From Geosporobacter sp040797825 (GTDB taxonomy: Bacteria; Bacillota; Clostridia; Peptostreptococcales; Thermotaleaceae): a DNA stretch of 5,713 nt. The notes below the pieces were generated by a model, which ran no database searches, was not told the DNA's origin, and saw only the letters and a list, made by a program, of their open reading frames with translations. Shown in pieces: positions 1-5,713 of this stretch. The translations under genes and the position numbers were made by a program. Every line of letters begins with the position of its first letter. The first letter of the stretch is position 1. The stretch spans positions 1-5,713 of the forward strand of contig JBFNEZ010000223.1 of the NCBI GenBank assembly GCA_040797825.1, written 5' to 3'.

Positions 1-866
1 AAGAAAAGCTTATTGTTATAGGTAGCAAAAGTAACAGGTTTTCCAGGTTTGATGGATATTTCTGTGAATTTTATATCTGCACCAATTCCACTTAAAGCAG
101 CCTCTATAAAGTCATAATCTCCAACAGAGGCTCCTCCAGAACTAATCACTATATCTGCGTTCTCAAAAGCATATATCATCTTTTCTTTGATAATACTTTT
201 GTCATCTGGGACTATCCCTAAAGATAGGGGTTTTGCTCCTATATTTTGTATTAATGCATTTAAAGAATATTCATTACTGTTCCTGATTTTCCCCGCTGTA
301 AATTTTTCGCATATATCTACCAACTCATCTCCGGTAATAAGTATGGCTATGGTGGGTTTTCTATAAACTTGTACATTGTTATAGCCTAAGGATGCTAAAA
401 ATCCTATTTCTGGAGCTCTTATTACTTTTCCTGTCTCTATAGCTAAATCACCTATAGAGATTTCTTCTCCCTTTCGGATAACATTGCTCCATTTTGAAGG
501 AAAGTCAGCTAGGACTATGTTATCACCATCGATCTTTACCTTTTCTATTTCTATTACTGCATCAGCTCCTGGGGGTAGCGCTGCACCTGTCATGATCTTT
601 AATGCCTCACCAGCTTTTAATTCTTCCGAACAATAATCACCAGCTTTTATTATTCCCTTTACCTTAAGTGTTGTATAGTTTTCAGAATCTTCACTTCGTA
701 TAGCATAGCCATCCATGGCGGACTTATCAAAAAAAGGTAACATATCTTTAGAATAGATATCTTCTCCTATAACATAATTTAAAGAAGATAGAATATCCTT
801 TGATTCTAGTCCTAGCATTTTGGTTTCTTCTAAAATAATTTTAAGTGCCTCTTCTATCGTTATCAT
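1..866 (-). CDS. moeA: Molybdopterin molybdenumtransferase MoeA (partial, C-terminus beyond left edge)
   Basis: MoeA inserts molybdate (or tungstate) into adenylylated molybdopterin, the last step of Mo-pterin formation in the cytoplasm. I translated this region by hand: it is open for 288 codons with no stop, so about the last quarter of a roughly 400-aa family member lies outside the window. Visible family motifs are PFFDKSAMDGYAI (residues 44-56), MTGAALPPGADAVI (92-105), ITGDEL (177-182), SGGASVGDYD (243-252) and KPGKPVTF (273-280). The last three belong to the MogA-like molybdopterin-binding domain that starts near residue 170. The ATG at 866 is chosen because an in-frame TGA lies five codons upstream (879-881) and an AGGA ribosome binding site sits 7 nt before it. 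It follows fdhF on the same strand after 83 nt, which fits supply of the cofactor that the formate dehydrogenase needs. The identification is firm. Whether it is cotranscribed with fdhF is inference. Confidence 0.95.
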   Translation of the reverse strand, partial: MITIEEALKIILEETKMLGLESKDILSSLNYVIGEDIYSKDMLPFFDKSAMDGYAIRSEDSENYTTLKVKGIIKAGDYCSEELKAGEALKIMTGAALPPGADAVIEIEKVKIDGDNIVLADFPSKWSNVIRKGEEISIGDLAIETGKVIRAPEIGFLASLGYNNVQVYRKPTIAILITGDELVDICEKFTAGKIRNSNEYSLNALIQNIGAKPLSLGIVPDDKSIIKEKMIYAFENADIVISSGGASVGDYDFIEAALSGIGADIKFTEISIKPGKPVTFATYNNKLF

Positions 867-873
867 ATCTATT

Positions 874-878
874 TCCTT
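874..878 (-). promoter_or_regulatory. Ribosome binding site of moeA
   Basis: AAGGA on the minus strand ends 7 nt before the ATG at 866. It overlaps the in-frame upstream stop region and supports this start codon. Confidence 0.7.
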
Positions 879-892
879 TCAGATATATTTTA

Positions 893-945
893 TTTATTAA
901 CGCAGGCAAAAAAGCTATCACTTGTATTTCACCTGCGTTAATAAA
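893..945 (-). repeat. Perfect 14-bp inverted repeat between fdhF and moeA (RNA hairpin, possible terminator or attenuator)
   Basis: TTTATTAACGCAGG at 893-906 is matched by its exact reverse complement at 932-945, with 25 nt between the arms. In RNA from the minus strand the stem can extend five more pairs, two of them G-U wobbles (931-927 with 907-911), giving about 19 pairs around a 15-nt loop. The plus-strand RNA would have C-A mismatches at those two positions, so the structure suits the sense transcript. It starts only 4 nt after the fdhF stop codon and lies ahead of the moeA ribosome binding site. No clear U-run follows the 3' arm, so a classical Rho-independent terminator is not certain. 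It could equally be an mRNA 3'-end stabiliser or a partial attenuator that lowers moeA expression. Confidence 0.6.
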
Positions 946-949
946 CTAC

Positions 950-3091
950 CTATGCTCTTATAGTAACATTCATTTTTTCTTTTAATTTATTATATTCATC
1001 AACTACATATTGTTCTGCCCATTCTTGGTCTTCAATTTTTTCCACCTTTGCTGCACAGTACTTGTACTCTGGCGTTTTAGAAATAGGATCAAGGTTTCCT
1101 ATAGTCAACTCGTTGCAAGCTCCAATCCACCACTGATAAGTCATGAAAATAGCACCTTTCTTTACCCGTTCTGTCACATCAGCCCTACTGATAACACTTC
1201 CCCTTCTAGTACTCACCCTGATAAGCTCTTGATCTTCTATACCTAATGCTTCAGCATCCTCTACATTCAATTGCGTGTAACCTGGCTCATCTGCAAGTTC
1301 TTTTAATGCTCTACAGTTTCCAGTCATTGTCCTTACTGAATAATGCCCAACTTCCCTTACCGTTGACAGAACCAATGGATATTCTTCATCTGGCGATTCT
1401 TGAGGCGGTCTCCACTCGGTTGCAAATAGGTTTCCTCTTCCACTTGAGGTACTGAATTTTTCTCCAGGGTATAGATACTTTGTTCCTGAGTGATCCTCAG
1501 TTGGACAAGGCCATTGTACTCCGCCTAGTTCTTCTATACGTTTATAGCTTGCTCCAGCAAAGGTTGGACACAGGCTTCTCATCTCATCCCAAATTTCTTC
1601 AGTGTTTTTATAGTTCATTCGATAACCCATGGCAGTGGCGATTTCACTGATAATCTGCCAATCAGTCTTCACATCACCCTTTGGTTCCACCGCCTTTCTA
1701 AATCTTTGGAAGCCTCTATCCGCACAGGTGTACACCCCTTCGTGCTCTCCCCAGGCAGTAGCTGGTAGAATTACGTCTGCATGCAGGGCTGTTTTATTCA
1801 TAAAGATGTCCTGTACGATTACAAGTTCTAAATGTTCTAGTGCCTCTCTAACTTCTGCAGCATCTGGGTCACTTTGAACTGGGTCTTCACCAAAAATGTA
1901 ATATGCCTTCAGCTTATTCTCCTTCAAAGTCAGTTTTGGTACTTCTGATAAAGTGTACCCATTTTTATTTGAAAGCTTAACACCCCATGCTTTCTCAAAT
2001 TTTTCTCTTGCCTTATCGTCTATCACCGGTTGATATCCTGGATATACATTTGGGAGTACTCCCATATCACAAGCACCTTGAACATTGTTCTGTCCTCTTA
2101 CTGGTCCTATTCCTACACTTTCTCTTCCAAAATTTCCTGTTAATAGGGCAAGGGAGGCAAGACCTTTTACAACGTCCACCGCTTGGCCAAACTGAGTAAC
2201 CCCCATTCCATAGAGAATCATAGCATTTTTCGCTTTGGCATATTCTCTTATGGCGTTTCGAATTACATTCGCTGGTACACCAGTAATTTTCTCAGCATAC
2301 TCTGGAGTATACTTCTCAACGACAGCTTTATATTCCTCGAAGCCTTCTACATGGTTTTTCACAAATTCCTTATCATATAATTCTTCATTGATAAGAACAT
2401 TCCCAAAGGCATTAACCAGACACATATTGGTTCCACCTTTTAGAGCTACCCATATATCTGCAATCCTTGAAGATTCTGTCATTCTTGGATCTGTTACAAT
2501 TAATTTAGCTCCCTTTTGTTTTGCTTTAACAATTCTTCTAGCAACAATAGGATGAGAATCTGCACCATTGTACCCGAAAATAAACAGTGCATCTGCATTT
2601 TCTATTTCTGGAATAGAGTTCGACATCGCGCCATTTCCCAATGAGTAAGCCAGACCGGCTACTGAAGGGGCATGTCAGACGCGTGCACAGTGGTCTATGT
2701 TATTGGTTCCAATAACAGCCCTCATGAACTTCTGCATAAGATAATTAGCTTCATTCCCTGGGCCTCTAGCAGAACCAGTTCCCATAACTGCATCAGGTCC
2801 GTATTTCTCTTTGATCTCCCTTAATTTTGTAGAGACAAATTTAATTGCTTCTTCCCAAGATACTTCTGTTAAAACACCTTCTTTTCTTATCAAAGGCTTC
2901 TTGAGTCTCGCTGTTAAAAGCTGTGGATCATTTAGATAATCCCATCCATAGTATCCTTTTAAGCATAAATCCCCTTCGTTTGTTCTACCATTTGCTCCTT
3001 CTGCTCTCACTATCTGCCCATCTTTTACCACTAAATACATATGACATCCAGCTCCACAGTATGGACATATCGTTAACACTTTTTCTTCCAT
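950..3091 (-). CDS. fdhF: Formate dehydrogenase, FDH-H type, selenocysteine-containing catalytic subunit
   Basis: This cytoplasmic Mo/W-bis-MGD enzyme interconverts formate and CO2. Reading TGA at 2675-2677 as selenocysteine gives one 713-aa protein, close to E. coli FDH-H (715 aa), and it resembles that protein along its whole length. The N-terminal [4Fe-4S] site is Cys9, Cys12, Cys16 and Cys43, with Lys45 as the electron-path lysine. The active site reads CARV-Sec139-His140. The conserved VRGQNNVQGACDMG segment holds Arg332, matching the catalytic Arg333 of E. coli. The C-terminal dinucleotide-binding domain begins near residue 573 with LVLSTVREVGHYS. The ATG at 3091 has a GAAGGGGG ribosome binding site 11 nt upstream, and an in-frame TAG at 3110-3112 excludes a longer start. 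Neighbours are two HycB-like ferredoxins and an [FeFe] hydrogenase, which points to an HDCR or soluble formate-hydrogen lyase and not to an NAD-linked enzyme. Automated callers may split it at the TGA into a 138-aa piece and a piece of about 563 aa. Confidence 0.96.
2645..2674 (-). promoter_or_regulatory. Bacterial SECIS-like hairpin directing UGA recoding in fdhF
   Basis: In the mRNA just after the UGA, GUAGCC (2662-2657) and GGC-U-UAC (2651-2645) form six pairs with one bulged U (2648), closing a GGUCU loop (2656-2652). The loop starts 18 nt after the UGA, the same distance as in E. coli fdhF mRNA, where the GGUCU loop and a bulged U bind SelB. The U at the position of the E. coli bulged U (2661) is present but is paired in this fold. 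An alternative register bulges 2661 and pairs 2660 with 2648. A weaker lower helix of CCC with GGG (2638-2636) may extend the stem. The element lies within coding sequence and its residues match the FDH-H protein. Confidence 0.85.
2675..2677 (-). other. In-frame UGA read as selenocysteine (Sec139)
   Basis: The codon is flanked by CARV before and HAPSVAGL after, the same context as the selenocysteine of E. coli FDH-H. Reading frame and homology continue unbroken on both sides, with no insertion or deletion, so this is recoding and not a nonsense mutation. The host must therefore carry selA, selB, selC and selD, none of which is in this window. Confidence 0.95.
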
Positions 3092-3092
3092 A

Positions 3093-3140
3093 CTACTTAA
3101 TTCCCCCTTCTACTTTTTTATTCTCCCGCTCTTTTCCCAT
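3093..3140 (-). CDS. Possible 15-codon leader ORF upstream of fdhF (speculative)
   Basis: An ATG at 3140 opens a 15-codon frame, MGKERENKKVEGGIK, that ends in TAG one nucleotide before the fdhF ATG. The fdhF ribosome binding site lies inside it. This arrangement could couple translation of the two. Against it, the frame has only a weak purine-rich ribosome binding site, and the sequence is so purine-rich that a stop-free run of this length is expected by chance. The peptide is strongly charged and matches nothing I recognise. No other gene fits in the 82-nt gap between hycB and fdhF, and I see no hairpin there. Confidence 0.15.
   Translation of the reverse strand: MGKERENKKVEGGIK
3103..3110 (-). 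promoter_or_regulatory. Ribosome binding site of fdhF
   Basis: GAAGGGGG on the minus strand is complementary to the 16S anti-Shine-Dalgarno sequence. It lies 11 nt before the ATG at 3091, slightly further than usual, within a long purine-rich leader. Confidence 0.75.
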
Positions 3141-3173
3141 TTCTTGTTAGATGGATTGGGTAATATTTTGCGA

Positions 3174-3749
3174 TTATCTTTTGCTCTGTGCAAATATAAT
3201 CTCTGCTGCACTTTGCTTTCTTTTATCCTTAACAGATTTATTCAATTTATTTTCTTTTACGATTTTTAGTGCTTGGGTAGGACAAACCTTCTCACAAGCT
3301 GGACCATTTTCAGAATCAGCACAAAGGTCACATTTACTTACAGTCATTTTTTCTTTGAAAAATAACCTATTACCTATGACCTGTTTAAAGTTTTGAAATA
3401 TCTTTTTTCCATTACGATATTCTTCAACGATTTGAATCGCACCAAAAGGACATGCCATAACACAGGTTTTACATCCTATACAAGCTTTCTCATCTACTTG
3501 TACAACACCTTCTTTGATAAAAAGTGCTCCATTTGGACATACGTTAGCACAGGGGGCATCTTCACACTGTCTACATTGAATAGGAACACTTACTTCCTTT
3601 GTTTTTATAACGCTTAGTCGAGGGTTGAAAGCAATTTCTGAGTTTCCTGCTGTAAAAATATTTATATCAGAATGTTCTACAACACAAGCTATTTCACAGG
3701 TCCTGCAGCCTATACATTTATTAGGATCTGCTACAACAAAACTATTCAT
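3174..3749 (-). CDS. hycB: HycB/HydN-like four-[4Fe-4S] electron-transfer subunit (191 aa, between hydA and fdhF)
   Basis: This is a soluble polyferredoxin-type subunit expected to pass electrons between the formate dehydrogenase and the hydrogenase. All sixteen cysteines for four [4Fe-4S] clusters are present: 12/15/18/22, 59/62/67/71, 90/93/96/100 and 140/143/152/156. The second and fourth groups have the spaced pattern typical of the HycB/HydN/CooF family. There is no signal peptide, Tat motif or membrane segment, so it should act in the cytoplasm. After the last cysteine a lysine-rich tail (157-191) may form a helix. The ATG immediately follows the hydrogenase TAA with no base between, and its GAAGGGAG ribosome binding site lies inside the hydrogenase gene, so translation is probably coupled. 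It is paralogous to the 185-aa protein at 5150-5707 but clearly diverged in the 30-55 region and the tail. The family is certain; which HDCR HycB it matches is not. Confidence 0.9.
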   Translation of the reverse strand: MNSFVVADPNKCIGCRTCEIACVVEHSDINIFTAGNSEIAFNPRLSVIKTKEVSVPIQCRQCEDAPCANVCPNGALFIKEGVVQVDEKACIGCKTCVMACPFGAIQIVEEYRNGKKIFQNFKQVIGNRLFFKEKMTVSKCDLCADSENGPACEKVCPTQALKIVKENKLNKSVKDKRKQSAAEIIFAQSKR

Positions 3750-5123
3750 TTATTTAATCTCCCTTCTTGAAACATATTTTGTATGAAGAAGATGATGAGA
3801 TTCATGGCCCAATGGCTCCCCTAAAAATTCTTTATAAATCTTTTCTATATAAGGATTTTCATGAGACTTTCTTAATGGTAACTGTTGATCATGTTGATAG
3901 ATAGACTTTGCCCTGTTTTTATAAGCAATCTCTCTATACTCTTCTAAAAGTACTTTAGGCTGCCCACCCCCGCTAATACATCCTAATGGACATGTCATCA
4001 CTTCAATAAAATGAAAATCCGCTTTGCCATTTTTCAAATCTTCTAACAATGGCACTACGTTCTTTAAACCAGAAACAACTGCTATCTTTAAGTCTAAATT
4101 TCCTACTTTTACAGTAGCTGTTCTTAATCCTTCTCCTCCTCTTACATCTACAACATCTACAATTGGAATAGGTTTCTTAGTGATTAACTCATAACCTGTT
4201 CTAATAGCAGCCTCCATAACCCCACCAGTAACACCAAATATGTTTCCAGCCCCTGTATATATTCCCAATGGTGCATCAAATTCCTCATCGGGCAATTTTT
4301 TAAAGTCTATGGCCATTTCTTTGATAAGGTAAGCAAGTTCTCTTGTTGTTAATACTAAATCAACATCCTGATAATCACTGTCCTTCATTTCAGGTCTCTC
4401 ACATTCAAATTTCTTACATGTACATGGCATAATAGAAACGCTGAATATTTTTTGTGGGTCTACTTGATCTATTTTTGATCCATAGGTTTTAAATATTGCT
4501 CCTGCCATTTGCTGTGGAGATTTACATGTAGAAAGATGATCTAAGTGTTCTGGGTATTCTTGCTCCATAAACTTTACCCATGCTGGGCAACAGGAGGTAA
4601 ACATTGGTAACGTCCCACCTTCTGTTACTCTTTGAATCAGTTCGCTTCCTTCCTCCATAATCGTTAGGTCAGCAGTAAAATTAGTGTCATAGACTTTATC
4701 AAATTTCAATCGTCTAAGAGCAGCTGCCATTTTACCTGGTGTAAGACTTCCAAGTTCTAAGCCAAACTCTTCTGCCAATGCATTTCTTACAGCTGGAGCA
4801 CATTGTACTACTTTATATAAATCTTTATTTTCTAATGCATTTTTTAACTTTTCTACATGTCCTATAGCATATGCAGCAAAAATTGGCTCCTTTGTATTTT
4901 CAAACATCCCTCTTTCTTTAAGCTTCTTATCAATAGATGTAATATCCTCATCGAAGGCTGAAGCATAAGCACTACATTTTTGTACACATTGCCCACACAT
5001 TATACATTTACTTTGATTGATCTCTTGTGGTTCTCCATCTTTTCCCTCAATTGCATCCACTGGACAAACCTCCGCACATTGCCTGCAACCTGTGCAAAGT
5101 TCCTTATCAATATTAATAATCAT
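3750..5123 (-). CDS. hydA: [FeFe] hydrogenase catalytic subunit, compact HDCR-type (HydA2-like)
   Basis: It catalyses 2H+ + 2e- <-> H2. Using ATG 5123 the protein has 457 aa. Two N-terminal [4Fe-4S] sites are Cys10/13/16/20 and Cys40/43/46/50; the extra [2Fe-2S] and His-ligated cluster domains of Clostridium pasteurianum CpI are absent. The H-cluster motifs are TSCCPAW (Cys178 as proton relay, Cys179 ligand), MPCTCKKFE (Cys234 ligand, Lys237, Glu240) and the VMTCPLGCISGGGQP motif (Cys378 and Cys382). Spacing between these ligands equals that of CpI (55, 144 and 4 residues). The CpI proton path is also kept as Glu158, Glu161, Cys178 and Ser198, so the enzyme should be active. No signal peptide or membrane segment is seen. 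A TTG six bases further upstream (5129) is in frame but lies only 2 nt from the ribosome binding site, so ATG is preferred. Maturases HydE, HydF and HydG are not in this window. Position between two HycB-like genes and ahead of fdhF supports an HDCR role. Confidence 0.95.
   Translation of the reverse strand: MIINIDKELCTGCRQCAEVCPVDAIEGKDGEPQEINQSKCIMCGQCVQKCSAYASAFDEDITSIDKKLKERGMFENTKEPIFAAYAIGHVEKLKNALENKDLYKVVQCAPAVRNALAEEFGLELGSLTPGKMAAALRRLKFDKVYDTNFTADLTIMEEGSELIQRVTEGGTLPMFTSCCPAWVKFMEQEYPEHLDHLSTCKSPQQMAGAIFKTYGSKIDQVDPQKIFSVSIMPCTCKKFECERPEMKDSDYQDVDLVLTTRELAYLIKEMAIDFKKLPDEEFDAPLGIYTGAGNIFGVTGGVMEAAIRTGYELITKKPIPIVDVVDVRGGEGLRTATVKVGNLDLKIAVVSGLKNVVPLLEDLKNGKADFHFIEVMTCPLGCISGGGQPKVLLEEYREIAYKNRAKSIYQHDQQLPLRKSHENPYIEKIYKEFLGEPLGHESHHLLHTKYVSRREIK
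3759..3766 (-). promoter_or_regulatory. Ribosome binding site of the 191-aa hycB, inside the hydA 3' end
   Basis: GAAGGGAG ends 9 nt before the ATG at 3749 and overlaps the last codons of the hydrogenase gene. The junction reads TAAATG, so ribosomes finishing hydA end exactly at the next start. Confidence 0.75.
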
Positions 5124-5131
5124 ACGCAAAT

Positions 5132-5140
5132 CCCCCCCTT
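5132..5140 (-). promoter_or_regulatory. Ribosome binding site of hydA (decides the start codon)
   Basis: AAGGGGGGG ends 8 nt before ATG 5123 but only 2 nt before the alternative TTG at 5129, so it supports the ATG. It fills most of the 26-nt gap after the upstream hycB stop codon. A run of seven G is unusually long. Confidence 0.75.
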
Positions 5141-5149
5141 CTTAAAACA

Positions 5150-5707
5150 TTAAACATTTTTAAAAACTTCAAGCAAACTTAATCCTGCTTTAATTTTTTT
5201 AGACTTTTGTTCTTTAAATGGTTCTACTAAGCTTAAAGCTTCTTTAGGACAAGCCTTTATACAGGCTGGCTTTTCACTGTCCTTACATAAATCACATTTA
5301 TACCCCATTTTTTTGTCTTCCTCTAATGTTAGTTGTACAACTGGTTTACCATTGTCATACTGTGGTAACAAATCAATAGCTCCAAAGGGACAAGCTAACA
5401 AACAAATTTTGCAGCCAATACAAGCTTTCTCCTCAATAAATATAATGTTGTCCTTTTGTTTAATTGCTCCTACAGTACAACTGTTTGCACATGGTGCATC
5501 CTCACAATGCCTGCATTGAATAGGCATTGTAAAATCCCCTTCCCTTATAACATTCAATCTTGGAATAATTGGTGTTGTAACTGTTCCTACAGTATAGCCT
5601 ACATTATTGTTTGCATTATGGACGACAAAACAAGCTACTTCACAAGCCTTGCATCCTATGCACTTACTAGGGTCAGCTATAACAAAGTTATTAAGGCTTT
5701 TTTTCAT
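5150..5707 (-). CDS. hycB: HycB/HydN-like four-[4Fe-4S] electron-transfer subunit (185 aa, upstream of hydA)
   Basis: This is a cytoplasmic iron-sulfur subunit of the same family as the 191-aa protein between hydA and fdhF. Sixteen cysteines form four [4Fe-4S] sites: 16/19/22/26, 65/68/73/77, 96/99/102/106 and 138/141/149/153. The segment QCRHCEDAPCANSC (64-77) is characteristic. The C-terminal tail (about 154-185) is lysine-rich, then ends in a short amphipathic stretch, GLSLLEVFKNV; a comparable helix in HDCR HycB3 is reported to drive filament assembly. No signal peptide or membrane segment is visible. The ATG at 5707 is preceded by GGGAAT, the last six bases of the window, so the ribosome binding site is only partly seen and the promoter or any earlier operon gene lies outside. 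The N-terminus aligns well with that of its paralogue after four extra residues, which supports the start. It most likely delivers electrons to or from the hydrogenase encoded next. Confidence 0.9.
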   Translation of the reverse strand: MKKSLNNFVIADPSKCIGCKACEVACFVVHNANNNVGYTVGTVTTPIIPRLNVIREGDFTMPIQCRHCEDAPCANSCTVGAIKQKDNIIFIEEKACIGCKICLLACPFGAIDLLPQYDNGKPVVQLTLEEDKKMGYKCDLCKDSEKPACIKACPKEALSLVEPFKEQKSKKIKAGLSLLEVFKNV

Positions 5708-5713
5708 ATTCCC

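Noticed and set aside
893..945. Inverted repeat as a mobile-element end, CRISPR repeat or attachment site
   Set aside because: There is a single copy, no transposase or integrase, no target duplication and no spacer pattern in the window.
1010..2555. Plus-strand ORFs of 65-106 codons opposite fdhF
   Set aside because: They are antisense shadows of a strongly conserved gene, with low-complexity translations and no recognisable domains.
2641..2677. fdhF as a pseudogene or two separate genes split by TGA
   Set aside because: The TGA is at the exact selenocysteine position of FDH-H, the frame continues with homology, and a SECIS-like hairpin follows at the expected distance.
2923..3617. Plus-strand ORFs of 74-81 codons opposite fdhF and hycB
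   Set aside because: They overlap conserved cysteine-motif coding regions on the minus strand. Their hydrophobic Leu/Ser/Phe-rich character is what antisense reading of such AT-rich genes gives, not evidence of membrane proteins.
5127..5129. TTG start for the hydrogenase, two codons upstream of ATG
   Set aside because: It lies only 2 nt from the AAGGGGGGG ribosome binding site, while ATG 5123 has the normal 8-nt spacing.
5313..5519. Plus-strand 68-codon ORF opposite the 185-aa hycB
   Set aside because: It lies wholly antisense to a conserved iron-sulfur protein gene and has no domain or convincing ribosome binding site.

Overview
The window is an AT-rich stretch from an anaerobic Clostridia-type Firmicute. 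The basis is A/T-rich codon use, G-rich AAGGGGG-type ribosome binding sites, and gene content typical of acetogenic and amino-acid-fermenting clostridia; the species cannot be named from the sequence. All recognisable genes lie on the minus strand and read from right to left, and the spacing suggests one operon.

In transcription order: a 185-aa HycB/HydN-like protein with four [4Fe-4S] sites (5150-5707); a compact [FeFe] hydrogenase (3750-5123); a second HycB/HydN-like protein of 191 aa whose start codon directly follows the hydrogenase stop codon (3174-3749); an 82-nt purine-rich gap holding a possible 15-codon leader ORF; a 713-aa FDH-H-type formate dehydrogenase (950-3091); an 83-nt gap with a strong inverted repeat (893-945); and the first 288 codons of moeA, a molybdenum cofactor gene that runs off the left edge (below 1-866).

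The formate dehydrogenase looks broken by a TGA at 2675-2677, but that codon sits exactly where E. coli FDH-H carries selenocysteine. It is followed at the right distance by a bacterial SECIS-like hairpin with a GGUCU loop. It is therefore annotated as one intact selenoprotein and not as two fragments or a pseudogene.

Together, formate dehydrogenase, [FeFe] hydrogenase and two polyferredoxin-like electron-transfer subunits, with no membrane subunit, form the gene set of a soluble hydrogen-dependent CO2 reductase (HDCR) or an equivalent soluble formate-hydrogen lyase: H2 + CO2 <-> formate. The HycB-like proteins would carry electrons between the two active sites, and MoeA would help make the Mo/W-pterin cofactor. 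This is a known class of system and not an undescribed one. The parts most worth a second look are the SECIS geometry, the inverted repeat before moeA, the possible leader ORF before fdhF, and extra cysteines beside the H-cluster.
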